Assembly: GCA_030655315.1 (NCBI GenBank)
Contig: JAURVT010000033.1
Span: 29,795-93,794 of the forward strand
Reading direction: 5' to 3'
Source of the DNA: Nocardioidaceae bacterium
Lineage (GTDB): Bacteria > Actinomycetota > Actinomycetes > Propionibacteriales > Nocardioidaceae
DNA length: 64,000 nucleotides
A program made the position numbers and the translations under genes. Shown piece after piece: positions 1-8,085 of the stretch; positions within the stretch are counted from its first letter, which is position 1; each line of letters opens with the position of its first letter. The notes under the pieces are model-generated. The model ran no database searches, was not told where the DNA came from, and saw only the letters and a program-made list of their open reading frames with translations.

Positions 1-74
1 TTGCGGAAGTAGCCCGCGAGCCCCTCGACGGTGGACAGGAGGACTCCGCTGGGGAGCTTCTCTTCGAGACCCAT
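1..74 (-). CDS. nuoB: NADH-quinone oxidoreductase subunit B, N-terminal fragment (partial)
   Basis: Only the first 24 codons are inside the window, and the gene runs off the left edge. The translation begins MGLEEKLPSGVLLSTVEG, typical of the NuoB N-terminus. The ATG lies one base beyond the nuoA stop, as expected for translational coupling in a nuo operon. NuoB carries iron-sulfur cluster N2 at the quinone end of complex I, but the cluster-binding cysteines lie outside the window. The call rests on the short sequence and on synteny with nuoA. Confidence 0.85.
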   Translation of the reverse strand, partial: MGLEEKLPSGVLLSTVEGLAGYFR

Positions 75-75
75 G

Positions 76-435
76 TCAGTCCCACTCCATTCCGCCGCGC
101 CGCCACTCGTAGGCGTACGCGATCGTGACGTTGACCAGGAACAGCACCGCGGCCCACAGGGGGAACCAGCCGAGCTGGTCCGAGGCCACGGCGTACGGGT
201 AGAGGATGATCACCTCGATGTCGAAGACGATGAACATCATGGCGGTGATGAAGTACTTGACCGAGACCTTGCCGCCGCCGATCGGCTGCGGCGTGGGCTC
301 GATGCCGCACTCGTAAGAGTCGAGCTTGGCCCGGTTGTAGCGGGCCGGTCCGGTGAACGGCGCGATGCCGACGGAGAAGACCGCGAACCCTGCGGCCAGC
401 ACGCCCAGGGCGAGGATCGGGATGTAGGCGTTCAC
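76..435 (-). CDS. nuoA: NADH-quinone oxidoreductase subunit A
   Basis: This 119-residue protein has the normal NuoA length and three membrane segments (about residues 5-24, 60-82 and 89-109). The family's YECG (41-44) and FDIE (71-74) motifs are present; the FDIE acidic residue lies in the second helix. NuoA is a small membrane subunit of proton-pumping complex I near the quinone site. The start is GTG with a GGGGAG ribosome site about 9 bases upstream. It is the first gene of a nuo operon reading off the left edge. A Rex-like inverted repeat about 90 bases upstream suggests repression when NADH/NAD+ is low. Confidence 0.97.
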   Translation of the reverse strand: MNAYIPILALGVLAAGFAVFSVGIAPFTGPARYNRAKLDSYECGIEPTPQPIGGGKVSVKYFITAMMFIVFDIEVIILYPYAVASDQLGWFPLWAAVLFLVNVTIAYAYEWRRGGMEWD

Positions 436-521
436 GCGGTGTCACTCCCCTGGGGCGGACGGTGTCTGAGGGACTCACGGCTGTGCTGCGGTCGCCGTCC
501 TCGGACCCTCTCGCTCGTGCG

Positions 522-541
522 CTCGTGAATTTCTTCACGAG
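522..541. promoter_or_regulatory. Rex (ROP-type) operator upstream of nuoA
   Basis: A perfect 8-4-8 inverted repeat, CTCGTGAA-TTTC-TTCACGAG, contains TCGTGAANNNNTTCACGA. This is the Rex consensus TTGTGAANNNNTTCACAA with one symmetric change in each arm. It lies 87-106 bases upstream of the nuoA start. rex itself is in this window, and nuo is an established Rex target in Streptomyces. Binding here is inferred from sequence only. Confidence 0.8.
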
Positions 542-588
542 GGTCGGCGAGACGACGCTCGGGGGTGGCGACGTTCGTCAGTGTATGC

Positions 589-624
589 CCGGTCACACCC
601 CGTCCGACACGGGGGTGTGACCGG
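589..624. terminator. Strong hairpin between menG and nuoA, probable factor-independent terminator of menG
   Basis: Arms 589-601 (CCGGTCACACCCC) and 612-624 (GGGGTGTGACCGG) pair perfectly over 13 bp around a 10-base loop. No T-tract follows on either strand, as is common in actinobacterial terminators. The position downstream of menG suggests termination, but it could instead shape the nuoA leader if transcription starts further upstream. Confidence 0.5.
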
Positions 625-834
625 CGACACCGGTCCTGACCTGGGGATTTAGGGCATTTCTGGCTTGCGTTATTGACGTGGTCGCGATGGCCGGGAGCAA
701 CGCCGCCGGCCGGAATGCCGTGCACGTCAGGCTGACCCGTCCGGCGCCCGGCTGGGAAGGCGCCGCGGCGAGGACGACCCGGGGTTGGTCGTCGAGGCCG
801 CGAGCAACGCACCCAGGCGGGATGCCGGGGCGCG

Positions 835-1530
835 TCAGAGGGGCTTGGTGGCGTGGTGGAGGGCGACGATCCCGCCGGTGAGGTCGGTCCAGGTGACCGA
901 GCGCCATCCGCTGTCGTGGATCTGGCCGGCGAGGTGGCTCTGGTCGGGCCAGGAGCGGATCGACTCGGCGAGGTAGACGTACGACTCGGGGTTGGACGAG
1001 ACCCGGCGGGCGACCGAGGGCAGCGCGCGCATCAGGTAGTTGACGTAGACGGTGCGGAACGGCGCCCAGGTGGGACGGCTGAACTCGCACACCACGAGGC
1101 GTCCGCCGGGGCGGGTGACGCGGAGCATCTCGCGCAGGCCGGCGGACGGGTCGACGACGTTGCGCAGGCCGAACGAGATCGTCACCGCATCGAACGAGTC
1201 GTCGGCGAACGGGAGGCCGGTGGCGTCGCCGGCCACGAAGGGCAGGTGCGCGTACTGGCGGACGCCCTGGCGGAGCATGCCGATGGAGAAGTCGCACGGG
1301 ACGACGGTGGCGCCGGCGCGGGCGAACGGGACGCTGGAGGTCCCGGTGCCGGCGGCGAGGTCGAGGATCGTCTCGCCCTCGGCCGGGGCGACGGACTCGA
1401 CCACGCGGCGGCGCCAGCGTCGGTCCTGCCCGAGGGAGAGGACGTCGTTGGTGAGGTCGTAGCGGCGCGCGACGTCGTCGAACATGCGGGCCACCTCGCC
1501 CGGCTGCTTGGTCAGGTCGGCGCGGGTCAC
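835..1530 (-). CDS. menG: Demethylmenaquinone methyltransferase
   Basis: This 231-residue protein belongs to the UbiE/MenG family of SAM-dependent methyltransferases, which carry out the last step of menaquinone synthesis by C-methylating demethylmenaquinone. The N-terminal RYDLTND motif (23-29), the SAM-binding DLAAGTGT (57-64) and the family motif FGLRNV (120-125) are all present. The GTG start at 1530 places the protein at family length. The upstream continuation of this frame runs antisense through menF and is not protein-like. menF is divergent about 70 bases away, and the other men genes lie 13-19 kb to the right. Confidence 0.95.
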   Translation of the reverse strand: MTRADLTKQPGEVARMFDDVARRYDLTNDVLSLGQDRRWRRRVVESVAPAEGETILDLAAGTGTSSVPFARAGATVVPCDFSIGMLRQGVRQYAHLPFVAGDATGLPFADDSFDAVTISFGLRNVVDPSAGLREMLRVTRPGGRLVVCEFSRPTWAPFRTVYVNYLMRALPSVARRVSSNPESYVYLAESIRSWPDQSHLAGQIHDSGWRSVTWTDLTGGIVALHHATKPL

Positions 1531-1603
1531 CGGGCCATCGTCCCATCGTGTGACGTGCCCCGCCTGATCGGGCCGGGCGCCGTCCGCGACGTACCCTGAA
1601 AGG

Positions 1604-2863
1604 GTGATCAGCCCCGAGGGCCCGGACGCGGGCGTCCCCCGTCTGGTGGTGCGCACCACCCGCATCGGCCCCCTCGCGAACGGCCTGCTCGACCTCCTTC
1701 CCGAGCACGACTCGCTCGCCTGGGTGCGCGACGGCGACGGCCTCGTCGGCTGGGGACGTGCGGCGGTCGCCTCGACGTCGGGGCCCGGCCGGTTCTCCGA
1801 CGCGCAGGACTGGTGGCGCGATCTCACCGCCGCCGCCGACGTGCTCGACGACGTCGACTGCGCCGGGTCCGGGCTCGTCGCGTTCGGCTCCTTCGCCTTC
1901 GCCGACGACCCCGGCGACTCGGTGCTCGCCGTGCCCGAGGTGGTGGTCGGACGCCGGGGCGACCTCGTCTGGCTGACGACGATCGGCACCGACGAGCAGC
2001 CCGCCCCCGGCCTCCGGCCGGGCAGCCCGGCCCGCCGGCCCGAGAACGTCGTCTTCACCGACGGTGCCCGCGGCGGGGCCGACTGGGAGACCGTCGTCGC
2101 CGAGGCGGTGCGCCGCATCACCGCCGGCGACCTCGACAAGGTGGTGCTCGCCCGCGACCTCGTGGCCGACCTCGACGCGCCCCTCGACACGCGCTGGCCG
2201 CTGCAGCGCCTCGCCGCCACCTACCCGCCGTGCTGGACCTTCCAGGTCGACGGCCTGTTCGGGGCCACCCCGGAGATGCTGGTGCGACGCGAGCGCGGCC
2301 TGGTGACCTCGCGGGTGCTCGCCGGCACGATCCGTCGCACCGGCGACGACGCCCACGACCTCGCGCTCGCCGCGTCGCTGGCGCGCTCCAGCAAGGACCT
2401 CGAGGAGCACGAGTACGCGGTGCGCTCGGTCGCCGACGTCCTCGCCGACCACTGCACGGGGATGAACGTGCCGGAGTCGCCGTTCGTCCTGCACCTGCCC
2501 AACGTCATGCACCTGGCCTCCGACGTCGCCGGCGTGATCGACGACGACACGTCCGCGCTCGAGCTCGCCGGCGCCCTGCACCCGTCGGCGGCCGTGGGCG
2601 GCACGCCGACCAAGACCGCCGTCGACCTCATCCTCGAGATCGAGGGCATGGACCGCGGGCGCTACGCCGGTCCGGTCGGCTGGATCGACGCCGACGGCGA
2701 CGGCGAGTGGGGCATCGCGCTGCGCTCGGCCTCGGTCGAGGGCGACGGAACGCGGGTGCGCCTCTACGCGGGCTGCGGCATCGTCGCCGACTCCGACCCC
2801 GGGGCCGAGCTCGCCGAGAGCCAGGCCAAGCTCGTCCCCGTGCGCGACGCCCTGACCTCCTGA
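1604..2863 (+). CDS. menF: Isochorismate synthase
   Basis: This 419-residue chorismate-binding enzyme converts chorismate to isochorismate, the first committed step to menaquinone. The C-terminal half holds the family signatures [41 protein letters not shown] and a [12 protein letters not shown] segment. Such enzymes can also serve siderophore or salicylate synthesis (EntC/DhbC), but no siderophore genes are nearby and menG is divergent next door. The start is GTG at 1604 with only a weak ribosome site (GAAAGG), so a slightly different start is possible. Confidence 0.93.
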   Translation: MISPEGPDAGVPRLVVRTTRIGPLANGLLDLLPEHDSLAWVRDGDGLVGWGRAAVASTSGPGRFSDAQDWWRDLTAAADVLDDVDCAGSGLVAFGSFAFADDPGDSVLAVPEVVVGRRGDLVWLTTIGTDEQPAPGLRPGSPARRPENVVFTDGARGGADWETVVAEAVRRITAGDLDKVVLARDLVADLDAPLDTRWPLQRLAATYPPCWTFQVDGLFGATPEMLVRRERGLVTSRVLAGTIRRTGDDAHDLALAASLARSSKDLEEHEYAVRSVADVLADHCTGMNVPESPFVLHLPNVMHLASDVAGVIDDDTSALELAGALHPSAAVGGTPTKTAVDLILEIEGMDRGRYAGPVGWIDADGDGEWGIALRSASVEGDGTRVRLYAGCGIVADSDPGAELAESQAKLVPVRDALTS

Positions 2864-2888
2864 CCCACCGGTCTGGGACGCTGTCCCG

Positions 2889-3611
2889 GTGCTGCTCCAG
2901 GTGGTCGTCCTCGTCGCGCTGGTCGCCGTGCTCGGGCTCTACGTCCGGCGCGACGTCACCGAGTACGCCCGCTTCCGCGCCCTGACGGACACCTCGGCCC
3001 GGGTGCGCGCCTACCGCCGCTGGTGCCTGGAGGGGCCGCTGCTCTTCGGCGGCATGACGCTCGTCGCGCTGGGCGTCGCGGGCCGTCCGTTCGAGGCGCC
3101 GCTCGCCCGCGCGGCGGCCTCCGACCTCGTGTCATCGGCCCGCGACGGGCTCGGCACCGGCTTCGTGGCCGCGTTCGTCGCCGCCGTGGTGGGCGGTTCG
3201 GTGGTCGGCGCGGTCCTCGCGAGCCGCTCGTCCGGCGCACCGTCGACCGTGGGCGACATCGACGCCCTCCTGCCGCGCAACCGTGCCGAGCTGCCGTGGG
3301 GCGGCGTGCTGTCGGTGACGGCCGGGGTGTTCGAGGAGCTGCTCTTCCGCCTCGCGCTGCCCGCGCTGGTGCTCGCGGTGACCGGCAGCGTCGTCGCGGC
3401 CTTCGTCGGCCCGACCCTGGTGTTCGGGCTGATGCACGCCTACCAGGGCGCGGCCGGCGTCGTCGGCACCACCGTGGTCGGCGTCCTGATGGTGGGCGTC
3501 TACCTGCTCACCGGCCAGCTGTGGGTCGCGATCGTGCTGCACGTCGTGATCGACCTGCGCGCCCTCGTCCTCGTGCCCGCACTCACCGGCGCCCGCTCCC
3601 GTCCCGCCTAG
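2889..3611 (+). CDS. CPBP-family intramembrane metalloprotease
   Basis: The protein has 240 residues, mostly hydrophobic, with several membrane segments. It carries the Rce1/CPBP (CAAX protease/bacteriocin-processing) signature: FEELLFR with the EE pair at 149-150 and Arg154, then LMHAY with His183, and a last-helix HVVID near 220. These glutamates and histidines are the expected catalytic and metal-binding residues. The substrate is unknown; bacterial members act in bacteriocin self-immunity or membrane-protein cleavage. It follows menF by 25 bases on the same strand and may be co-transcribed. Confidence 0.88.
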   Translation: MLLQVVVLVALVAVLGLYVRRDVTEYARFRALTDTSARVRAYRRWCLEGPLLFGGMTLVALGVAGRPFEAPLARAAASDLVSSARDGLGTGFVAAFVAAVVGGSVVGAVLASRSSGAPSTVGDIDALLPRNRAELPWGGVLSVTAGVFEELLFRLALPALVLAVTGSVVAAFVGPTLVFGLMHAYQGAAGVVGTTVVGVLMVGVYLLTGQLWVAIVLHVVIDLRALVLVPALTGARSRPA

Positions 3612-3692
3612 CGGCGGTGGCCATGGCACCAGGATCGGCCCGGAGGTGGGGCCGTACCCACCGCGCACCCGTGCCGAGGGCGACCCCCAGGA

Positions 3693-4463
3693 TCAGATCG
3701 GCCCGAGGCTCGGCCGCTTGGCGGTGACGGCGTCGCCGGACGACGTGCCGCGGATGCGCCGCTCCACCCAGGGCAGCGCGTGCTCCTTGGCCCAGGCGAG
3801 GTTGGCGTCGCGGCGCTCGTTCTTGGGGACGAACGCGGCCTTGCTCATCGGCTCGCTGACGAGGTCGTGCGGGACGCCCAGGACGTCGAGCACGGCGATC
3901 GCCATCCGGGTGTGCCCGCGCCACGACATGTGCATGCGGTCCTCGTCCCACAGCCGGTTGTCGGCGTACTCGCGCAGGCGCCAGTAGTCGAGCAGCGTCG
4001 CGCCGTGCACGTCGGCCATCTCGCGCACCAGCTCGTTGTAGATCGCGAACCGGCCCCGCATCGTCCCGATCACCGGCGCACCGACCGGGTCGACGGCGGT
4101 CCAGACGACGACGCGTGCGCCGGTCGCGGTGAGCCGCCCGACCGCTTCCCCGTAGCGCGCGACGAGGTCGTCGAGGTCGACCTTGGGTCGCAGGATGTCG
4201 TTGGCCCCGGCGTAGATCGTCACCAGGTCGGGCCGCATCGCGACCGCCGGCTCGATCTGCTCGTCGAGGATCGCGTCGAGCTTGCGGCCACGGATCGCGA
4301 GGTTCGCGTACCCGAAGTCGTCGGTGCGCGTCGCCAGCACCTCCGCGACGCGGTCGGCCCACCCGCGCAGCCCGTTGGGGCGCGACGGGTCGGGGTCGCC
4401 GACGCCCTCGGTGAAGGAGTCGCCGAGCGCGACGTAGCGGTGGAAGACAGGTGACGCGGTCAT
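3693..4463 (-). CDS. SGNH/GDSL-family esterase or lipase
   Basis: This 256-residue hydrolase has an intact SGNH catalytic layout: the GDSFTEG serine block (Ser16 in GDS 14-16), a glycine block around ANLAIRGR, the GAND block (86-89), and a late DRMH motif with Asp175 and His178. There is no signal peptide, so it is probably cytoplasmic. The substrate cannot be told from sequence. It converges with the CPBP protease gene and diverges from the DUF1275 gene by 43 bases. Confidence 0.9.
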   Translation of the reverse strand: MTASPVFHRYVALGDSFTEGVGDPDPSRPNGLRGWADRVAEVLATRTDDFGYANLAIRGRKLDAILDEQIEPAVAMRPDLVTIYAGANDILRPKVDLDDLVARYGEAVGRLTATGARVVVWTAVDPVGAPVIGTMRGRFAIYNELVREMADVHGATLLDYWRLREYADNRLWDEDRMHMSWRGHTRMAIAVLDVLGVPHDLVSEPMSKAAFVPKNERRDANLAWAKEHALPWVERRIRGTSSGDAVTAKRPSLGPI

Positions 4464-4506
4464 CCCCCGATCGTCCCAGGCCGGTCACGGTTGGCAGGAT
4501 CGGCCC

Positions 4507-5199
4507 ATGAGCACCGCCTCCCAGCGCCTGCACACCGCGGGACGCGTCCACGTCCCGCTGATGCTCGCCCTCACCTTCTCCACCGGCGTCGTCGACGCGG
4601 TCGGCTACCTCGGCCTCGACCGCGTCTTCACCGGCAACATGACGGGCAACGTCGTCATCCTCGGGATGGCGCTGGTCGGCGCGGACGACCTGCCGATCCT
4701 CGGCCCCGTCATCGCGCTCGTGGGCTTCGTCCTCGGGGCCGCGCTGGGCGGCTTCGTCCTGCGCCACCGCGAGAGCGGCTGGTCCCGTCGGACGAGCGGC
4801 CTGCTCGCCGTCGTCGCCGTGGTGCTGACGGCGCTGGCCGTCACCCTCCTGGTCGTCCCCTCCTTCCCCGAGCCGCTCGCGCTGTCGGTGACGGGCGTGC
4901 TGGGCGCCGCGATGGGGCTGCAGGCCGCGACCGCGCGCCACCTCGCCGTCGCCGACGTCACCACCGTCGTCGTCACGTCGACGCTCACCGGGCTGGCCGC
5001 CGACTCCGTGCTCGGCAACCGGTCGGGCACCCGGCAGTGGCGACGCCTCGGGGCCGTCGGGCTGATCCTGCTCGGCGCCGCCGCCGGGGCCGCGCTGCTG
5101 CGCTGGGAGCTCGGCGCCGGGGTCGCGCTGTCGGCCGTGATCACCGTCGTGGTGGTGGTCGTGGGCCACGTCGCCATGCGGCGCGCGTCCGCCGCCTGA
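4507..5199 (+). CDS. YoaK/DUF1275-family membrane protein
   Basis: This is a 230-residue, six-segment membrane protein. The DUF1275 hallmarks are the early FSTGVVDAVGYLGLDRVFTGNMTG-like stretch (about residues 24-48) and the GLQAATARHLAVADVTTVVVT-like stretch near 140-160. The family's biochemical role is not established; permease-like function is a common guess. It starts 43 bases from the divergent SGNH gene and ends 23 bases before the helicase gene. Confidence 0.85.
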   Translation: MSTASQRLHTAGRVHVPLMLALTFSTGVVDAVGYLGLDRVFTGNMTGNVVILGMALVGADDLPILGPVIALVGFVLGAALGGFVLRHRESGWSRRTSGLLAVVAVVLTALAVTLLVVPSFPEPLALSVTGVLGAAMGLQAATARHLAVADVTTVVVTSTLTGLAADSVLGNRSGTRQWRRLGAVGLILLGAAAGAALLRWELGAGVALSAVITVVVVVVGHVAMRRASAA

Positions 5200-5222
5200 C
5201 GGCCCGCCGTAGGGTCGAGCGC

Positions 5223-7763
5223 ATGCGCCTCGTCGACCACCTGCCCGAGGGCCCGTTCGACGAGGACCTCACGCTGGCGGCGTTCACCGAGTGGGCCGAC
5301 GCGCAGGGGCTGACCCTCTACCCGCACCAGGAGGAGGCGATCCTCGAGGTGCTGGCCGGCTCGAACGTCATCGTCGCGACGCCGACGGGCTCGGGCAAGA
5401 GCCTGGTGGCCGCGGGTGCCCAGCTGGCGGCGCTGGCCGCGGGTCGTCGCACCTACTACACGGCGCCGATCAAGGCACTCGTGTCGGAGAAGTTCTTCGC
5501 GCTCGTCGAGCTGTTCGGCGCCGAGAACGTCGGCATGGTGACGGGCGACGCCGCGGTCAACGCGGACGCGCCGATCATCGCCGCCACCGCCGAGATCCTG
5601 GCCAACAAGGCGCTGCGCGAGGGCGCGGCCGCCGACGTCGGCCTGGTGGTGATGGACGAGTTCCACTACTACTCCGACCCCGACCGCGGGTGGGCCTGGC
5701 AGGTGCCGCTCCTCGAGCTGACGAACGCGCAGTTCGTCCTGATGTCGGCCACGCTCGGCGACACCACCTTCTTCGCCGACGACCTCACCCGCCGCACCGG
5801 CCGCGAGACCGCCACCGTCACGTCGGTCGACCGGCCCGTCCCACTGGTCTTCGAGTACGTCACGACGCCCGTCCACGAGACGCTCGAGGAGCTGCTCGGG
5901 TCACACCAGGCGCCGGTCTACGTCGTGCACTTCACCCAGGCGTCGGCGATCGAGCGCGCTCAGGCGCTCGCGTCGATGAACGTCGCGTCGCGGGCCGAGC
6001 GCGACGCCATCCGCGACACGATCGGTGCGTTCCGGTTCACGTCGGGCTTCGGGACGTCGCTGTCGCGCCTGGTGCGCCTCGGCATCGGGGTGCACCACGC
6101 GGGCATGCTGCCGCGCTACCGGCGGCTCGTCGAGACGCTGACGCAGGCGGGGCTGCTCAAGGTGGTCTGCGGCACCGACACCCTCGGCGTCGGGATCAAC
6201 GTGCCCATCCGCACCGTGCTGTTCTCCGCGCTCACCAAGTACGACGGGACACGCCAGCGTCACCTGCAGGTGCGTGAGTTCCAGCAGATCGCCGGGCGTG
6301 CCGGGCGGGCGGGCTTCGACACCGTCGGCAGCGTCGTCGTCGAGGCGCCCGACCACGTCGTCGAGAACGCCAAGCAGCTCGCCAAGGCCGGTGACGACGT
6401 CCGCAAGCAGCGCAAGGTCACCCGCAAGAAGGCACCGGAGGGCTTCGTCAACTGGACCGAGTCGACCTTCGACCGGCTGACGACGGGCGAGCCCGAGCCG
6501 CTGGTCTCTCGGATGAAGGTGTCGCACGCGATGGTGCTCGACGTCGTCCAGCGCCGCGGTGACGCGTTCGCGTCGATGCGTTACCTGCTGCGCGACAACC
6601 ACGAGCCCCGTCGCCGCCAGAACCAGCTGATCCGCGAGGCGATCGCGATCTTCCGGGCGCTGGTCGCCGGTGGCGTCGTCGAGCGCGTGCCCGAGCCGGG
6701 CCCGGACGGCCGCACCGTGCGGCTGACCGTCGACCTGCCGCCCGACTTCGCGCTCAACCAGCCGCTGTCGCCGTTCGCGGTCGCCGCGCTCGACGTGCTC
6801 GACCCCGAGTCCGAGGACCACGCGCTCGACGTCGTCTCGGTGATCGAGTCGACGCTGGAGGACCCGCGGACGATCCTGCGCGCGCAGCAGCACCGGGCGC
6901 GCGGCGAGGCCGTCGCGCAGATGAAGTCCGAGGGCATCGAGTACGAGGAGCGGATGGAGCTGCTCGACGAGGTCACCCACCCGCAGCCGCTGCGCGACGT
7001 CCTCGAGGCGGCGTACGAGGCGTACAAGGCCGGGCACCCGTGGGTGGCCGACCACGAGCTGCGCCCCAAGTCCGTCGCCCGCGAGATGTGGGAGCGGTCG
7101 ATGACCTTCGCCGAGCTGGTCTCCTACCACCAGCTCGCGCGGTCCGAGGGCCTCGTCCTGCGCTACCTGTCCGACGTCTACAAGGCGCTGCGGCACACCG
7201 TCCCCGCGTCGGCGCGCGACGAGCTGCTCGAGGACATCACCGCCTGGCTCGGCGAGGTCGTCCGCCAGACCGACTCCTCGCTGCTCGACGAGTGGGAGGA
7301 GCTCGCCGCCGGCGGTGGCCAGGCCGTCGTCGCCGCGCGTCCCCTCGACGCGACACCGACCGCGCTCACCTCCAACACCCGCGCCTTCCGCGTGCTCGTG
7401 CGCAACGCGCTGTTCCGACGCGTCGAGCTCGCGGCGCTGCGGCGCTTCGAGGAGCTCGGTGCCATGGACGCCGCCGCGGGCTGGACCGCCACCCGCTGGT
7501 CCGAGGCGATGACCGACTACTTCGCCGAGTACGACGTGCTCGGCACCGACGCCGACGCCCGCGGCCCGTCGATGTTCGTCGTCGACGACGACCCCGAGCG
7601 CGACGACCCCGACGCCGGACGCGTGTGGGAGGTGGAGCAGGTGATGGCCGACCCCGACGGCGACCACGACTGGCGCATCCGCGCGACGGTCCACCTCGAC
7701 GCCTCCGACGAGGCCGGCGAGCCCGTCGTCCAGCTCCGCACCGTCGCCCCCCTCACCTCCTAG
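5223..7763 (+). CDS. Ski2-like DEAD/DEAH-box helicase with DUF3516 C-terminal region
   Basis: The protein has 846 residues. Helicase motifs are in order: VATPTGSGKS (51-60, Walker A), MDEFHYYSD (motif II, DEFH), LMSATL (motif III), VHHAGMLPRYR, GTDTLGVGINVP (motif V) and QIAGRAGRAGFD (motif VI). The long C-terminus matches the actinobacterial DUF3516 extension as I recall it. The Q-A-GRAGR signature and overall form are those of the Ski2/Mtr4-like superfamily 2 group, suggesting RNA or nucleic-acid remodelling, but the substrate is unknown. The ATG at 5223 was chosen because upstream sequence in frame is the antisense-like shadow of the DUF1275 gene. Confidence 0.92.
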   Translation: MRLVDHLPEGPFDEDLTLAAFTEWADAQGLTLYPHQEEAILEVLAGSNVIVATPTGSGKSLVAAGAQLAALAAGRRTYYTAPIKALVSEKFFALVELFGAENVGMVTGDAAVNADAPIIAATAEILANKALREGAAADVGLVVMDEFHYYSDPDRGWAWQVPLLELTNAQFVLMSATLGDTTFFADDLTRRTGRETATVTSVDRPVPLVFEYVTTPVHETLEELLGSHQAPVYVVHFTQASAIERAQALASMNVASRAERDAIRDTIGAFRFTSGFGTSLSRLVRLGIGVHHAGMLPRYRRLVETLTQAGLLKVVCGTDTLGVGINVPIRTVLFSALTKYDGTRQRHLQVREFQQIAGRAGRAGFDTVGSVVVEAPDHVVENAKQLAKAGDDVRKQRKVTRKKAPEGFVNWTESTFDRLTTGEPEPLVSRMKVSHAMVLDVVQRRGDAFASMRYLLRDNHEPRRRQNQLIREAIAIFRALVAGGVVERVPEPGPDGRTVRLTVDLPPDFALNQPLSPFAVAALDVLDPESEDHALDVVSVIESTLEDPRTILRAQQHRARGEAVAQMKSEGIEYEERMELLDEVTHPQPLRDVLEAAYEAYKAGHPWVADHELRPKSVAREMWERSMTFAELVSYHQLARSEGLVLRYLSDVYKALRHTVPASARDELLEDITAWLGEVVRQTDSSLLDEWEELAAGGGQAVVAARPLDATPTALTSNTRAFRVLVRNALFRRVELAALRRFEELGAMDAAAGWTATRWSEAMTDYFAEYDVLGTDADARGPSMFVVDDDPERDDPDAGRVWEVEQVMADPDGDHDWRIRATVHLDASDEAGEPVVQLRTVAPLTS

Positions 7764-7786
7764 CCCCCTCCCCGCCCGCTGTCTCG

Positions 7787-7865
7787 CCGAGTGGCGCAAA
7801 TTCGGGGTCGACACGCATGATTCGGCCCGATCTTGCGCCACTCGAGCACGGATTTGCGCCACTCG
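7787..7865. repeat. Intergenic repeat C, copy 1 (79 bp, three GAGTGGCGCAA units)
   Basis: The unit CGAGTGGCGCAA occurs once forward (7788-7799) and twice in reverse (7833-7844 and 7854-7865). The forward unit can pair with either reverse unit, 12+5 bp with the first or 14 bp with the second, so two alternative hairpins are possible. The inverted copy C2 lies at 7983-8061. The whole 7764-8085 stretch is a 322-bp gene-free gap between converging genes. Apart from C1 and C2 it holds only an unremarkable 117-bp spacer. Confidence 0.8.
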
Positions 7866-7982
7866 ACGCGGACGGATCGGGCGCCGGCCCCGTCACGCGC
7901 AGAGGAGAGCGGCGAGAAGGTCACGAGGTGGCCGGCAGAGTGACGCGCGGGCGTACGGGTCGACGCGGCGGCGGACGCTCAC

Positions 7983-8061
7983 CGAGTGGCGCAAACCTGC
8001 GGACGAGCGGCGCAAGATCGGGGTCCGCCTCGGCGTGTCACCCCGAGTTTGCGCCGCTCGG
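7983..8061. repeat. Intergenic repeat C, copy 2 (inverted relative to copy 1)
   Basis: The order of units is forward (7983-7995), forward (8004-8015, CGAGCGGCGCAA) and reverse (8047-8060). This is the reverse complement of copy 1's order, and matching flanks such as GCAAGATCGGG and GTGTC-CCCC are shared with the complement of copy 1. Both copies span 79 bases. The LuxR-regulator gene ends 25 bases to the right. Confidence 0.78.
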
Positions 8062-8085
8062 CGGGAGGCGGGAGAGGGGGCGGGG

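Larger units (their letters stand above)
436..834. other. 399-bp gene-free region between menG and nuoA
   Basis: No convincing coding region was found between the menG stop and the nuoA start, both on the minus strand. The stretch holds the Rex-type operator (522-541) and a strong hairpin (589-624), listed separately. The nuo promoter is expected around the operator, but no clear -10/-35 pair could be chosen by eye. Confidence 0.7.

Noticed and set aside
593..2581. A 662-codon minus-strand open frame across menG and menF
   Set aside because: It runs antisense to menF and in a different frame from menG; both of those have diagnostic motifs.
7866..7982. A small gene or RNA in the spacer between repeats C1 and C2
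   Set aside because: No start with ribosome site, no conserved-looking peptide and no strong separate hairpin was seen.
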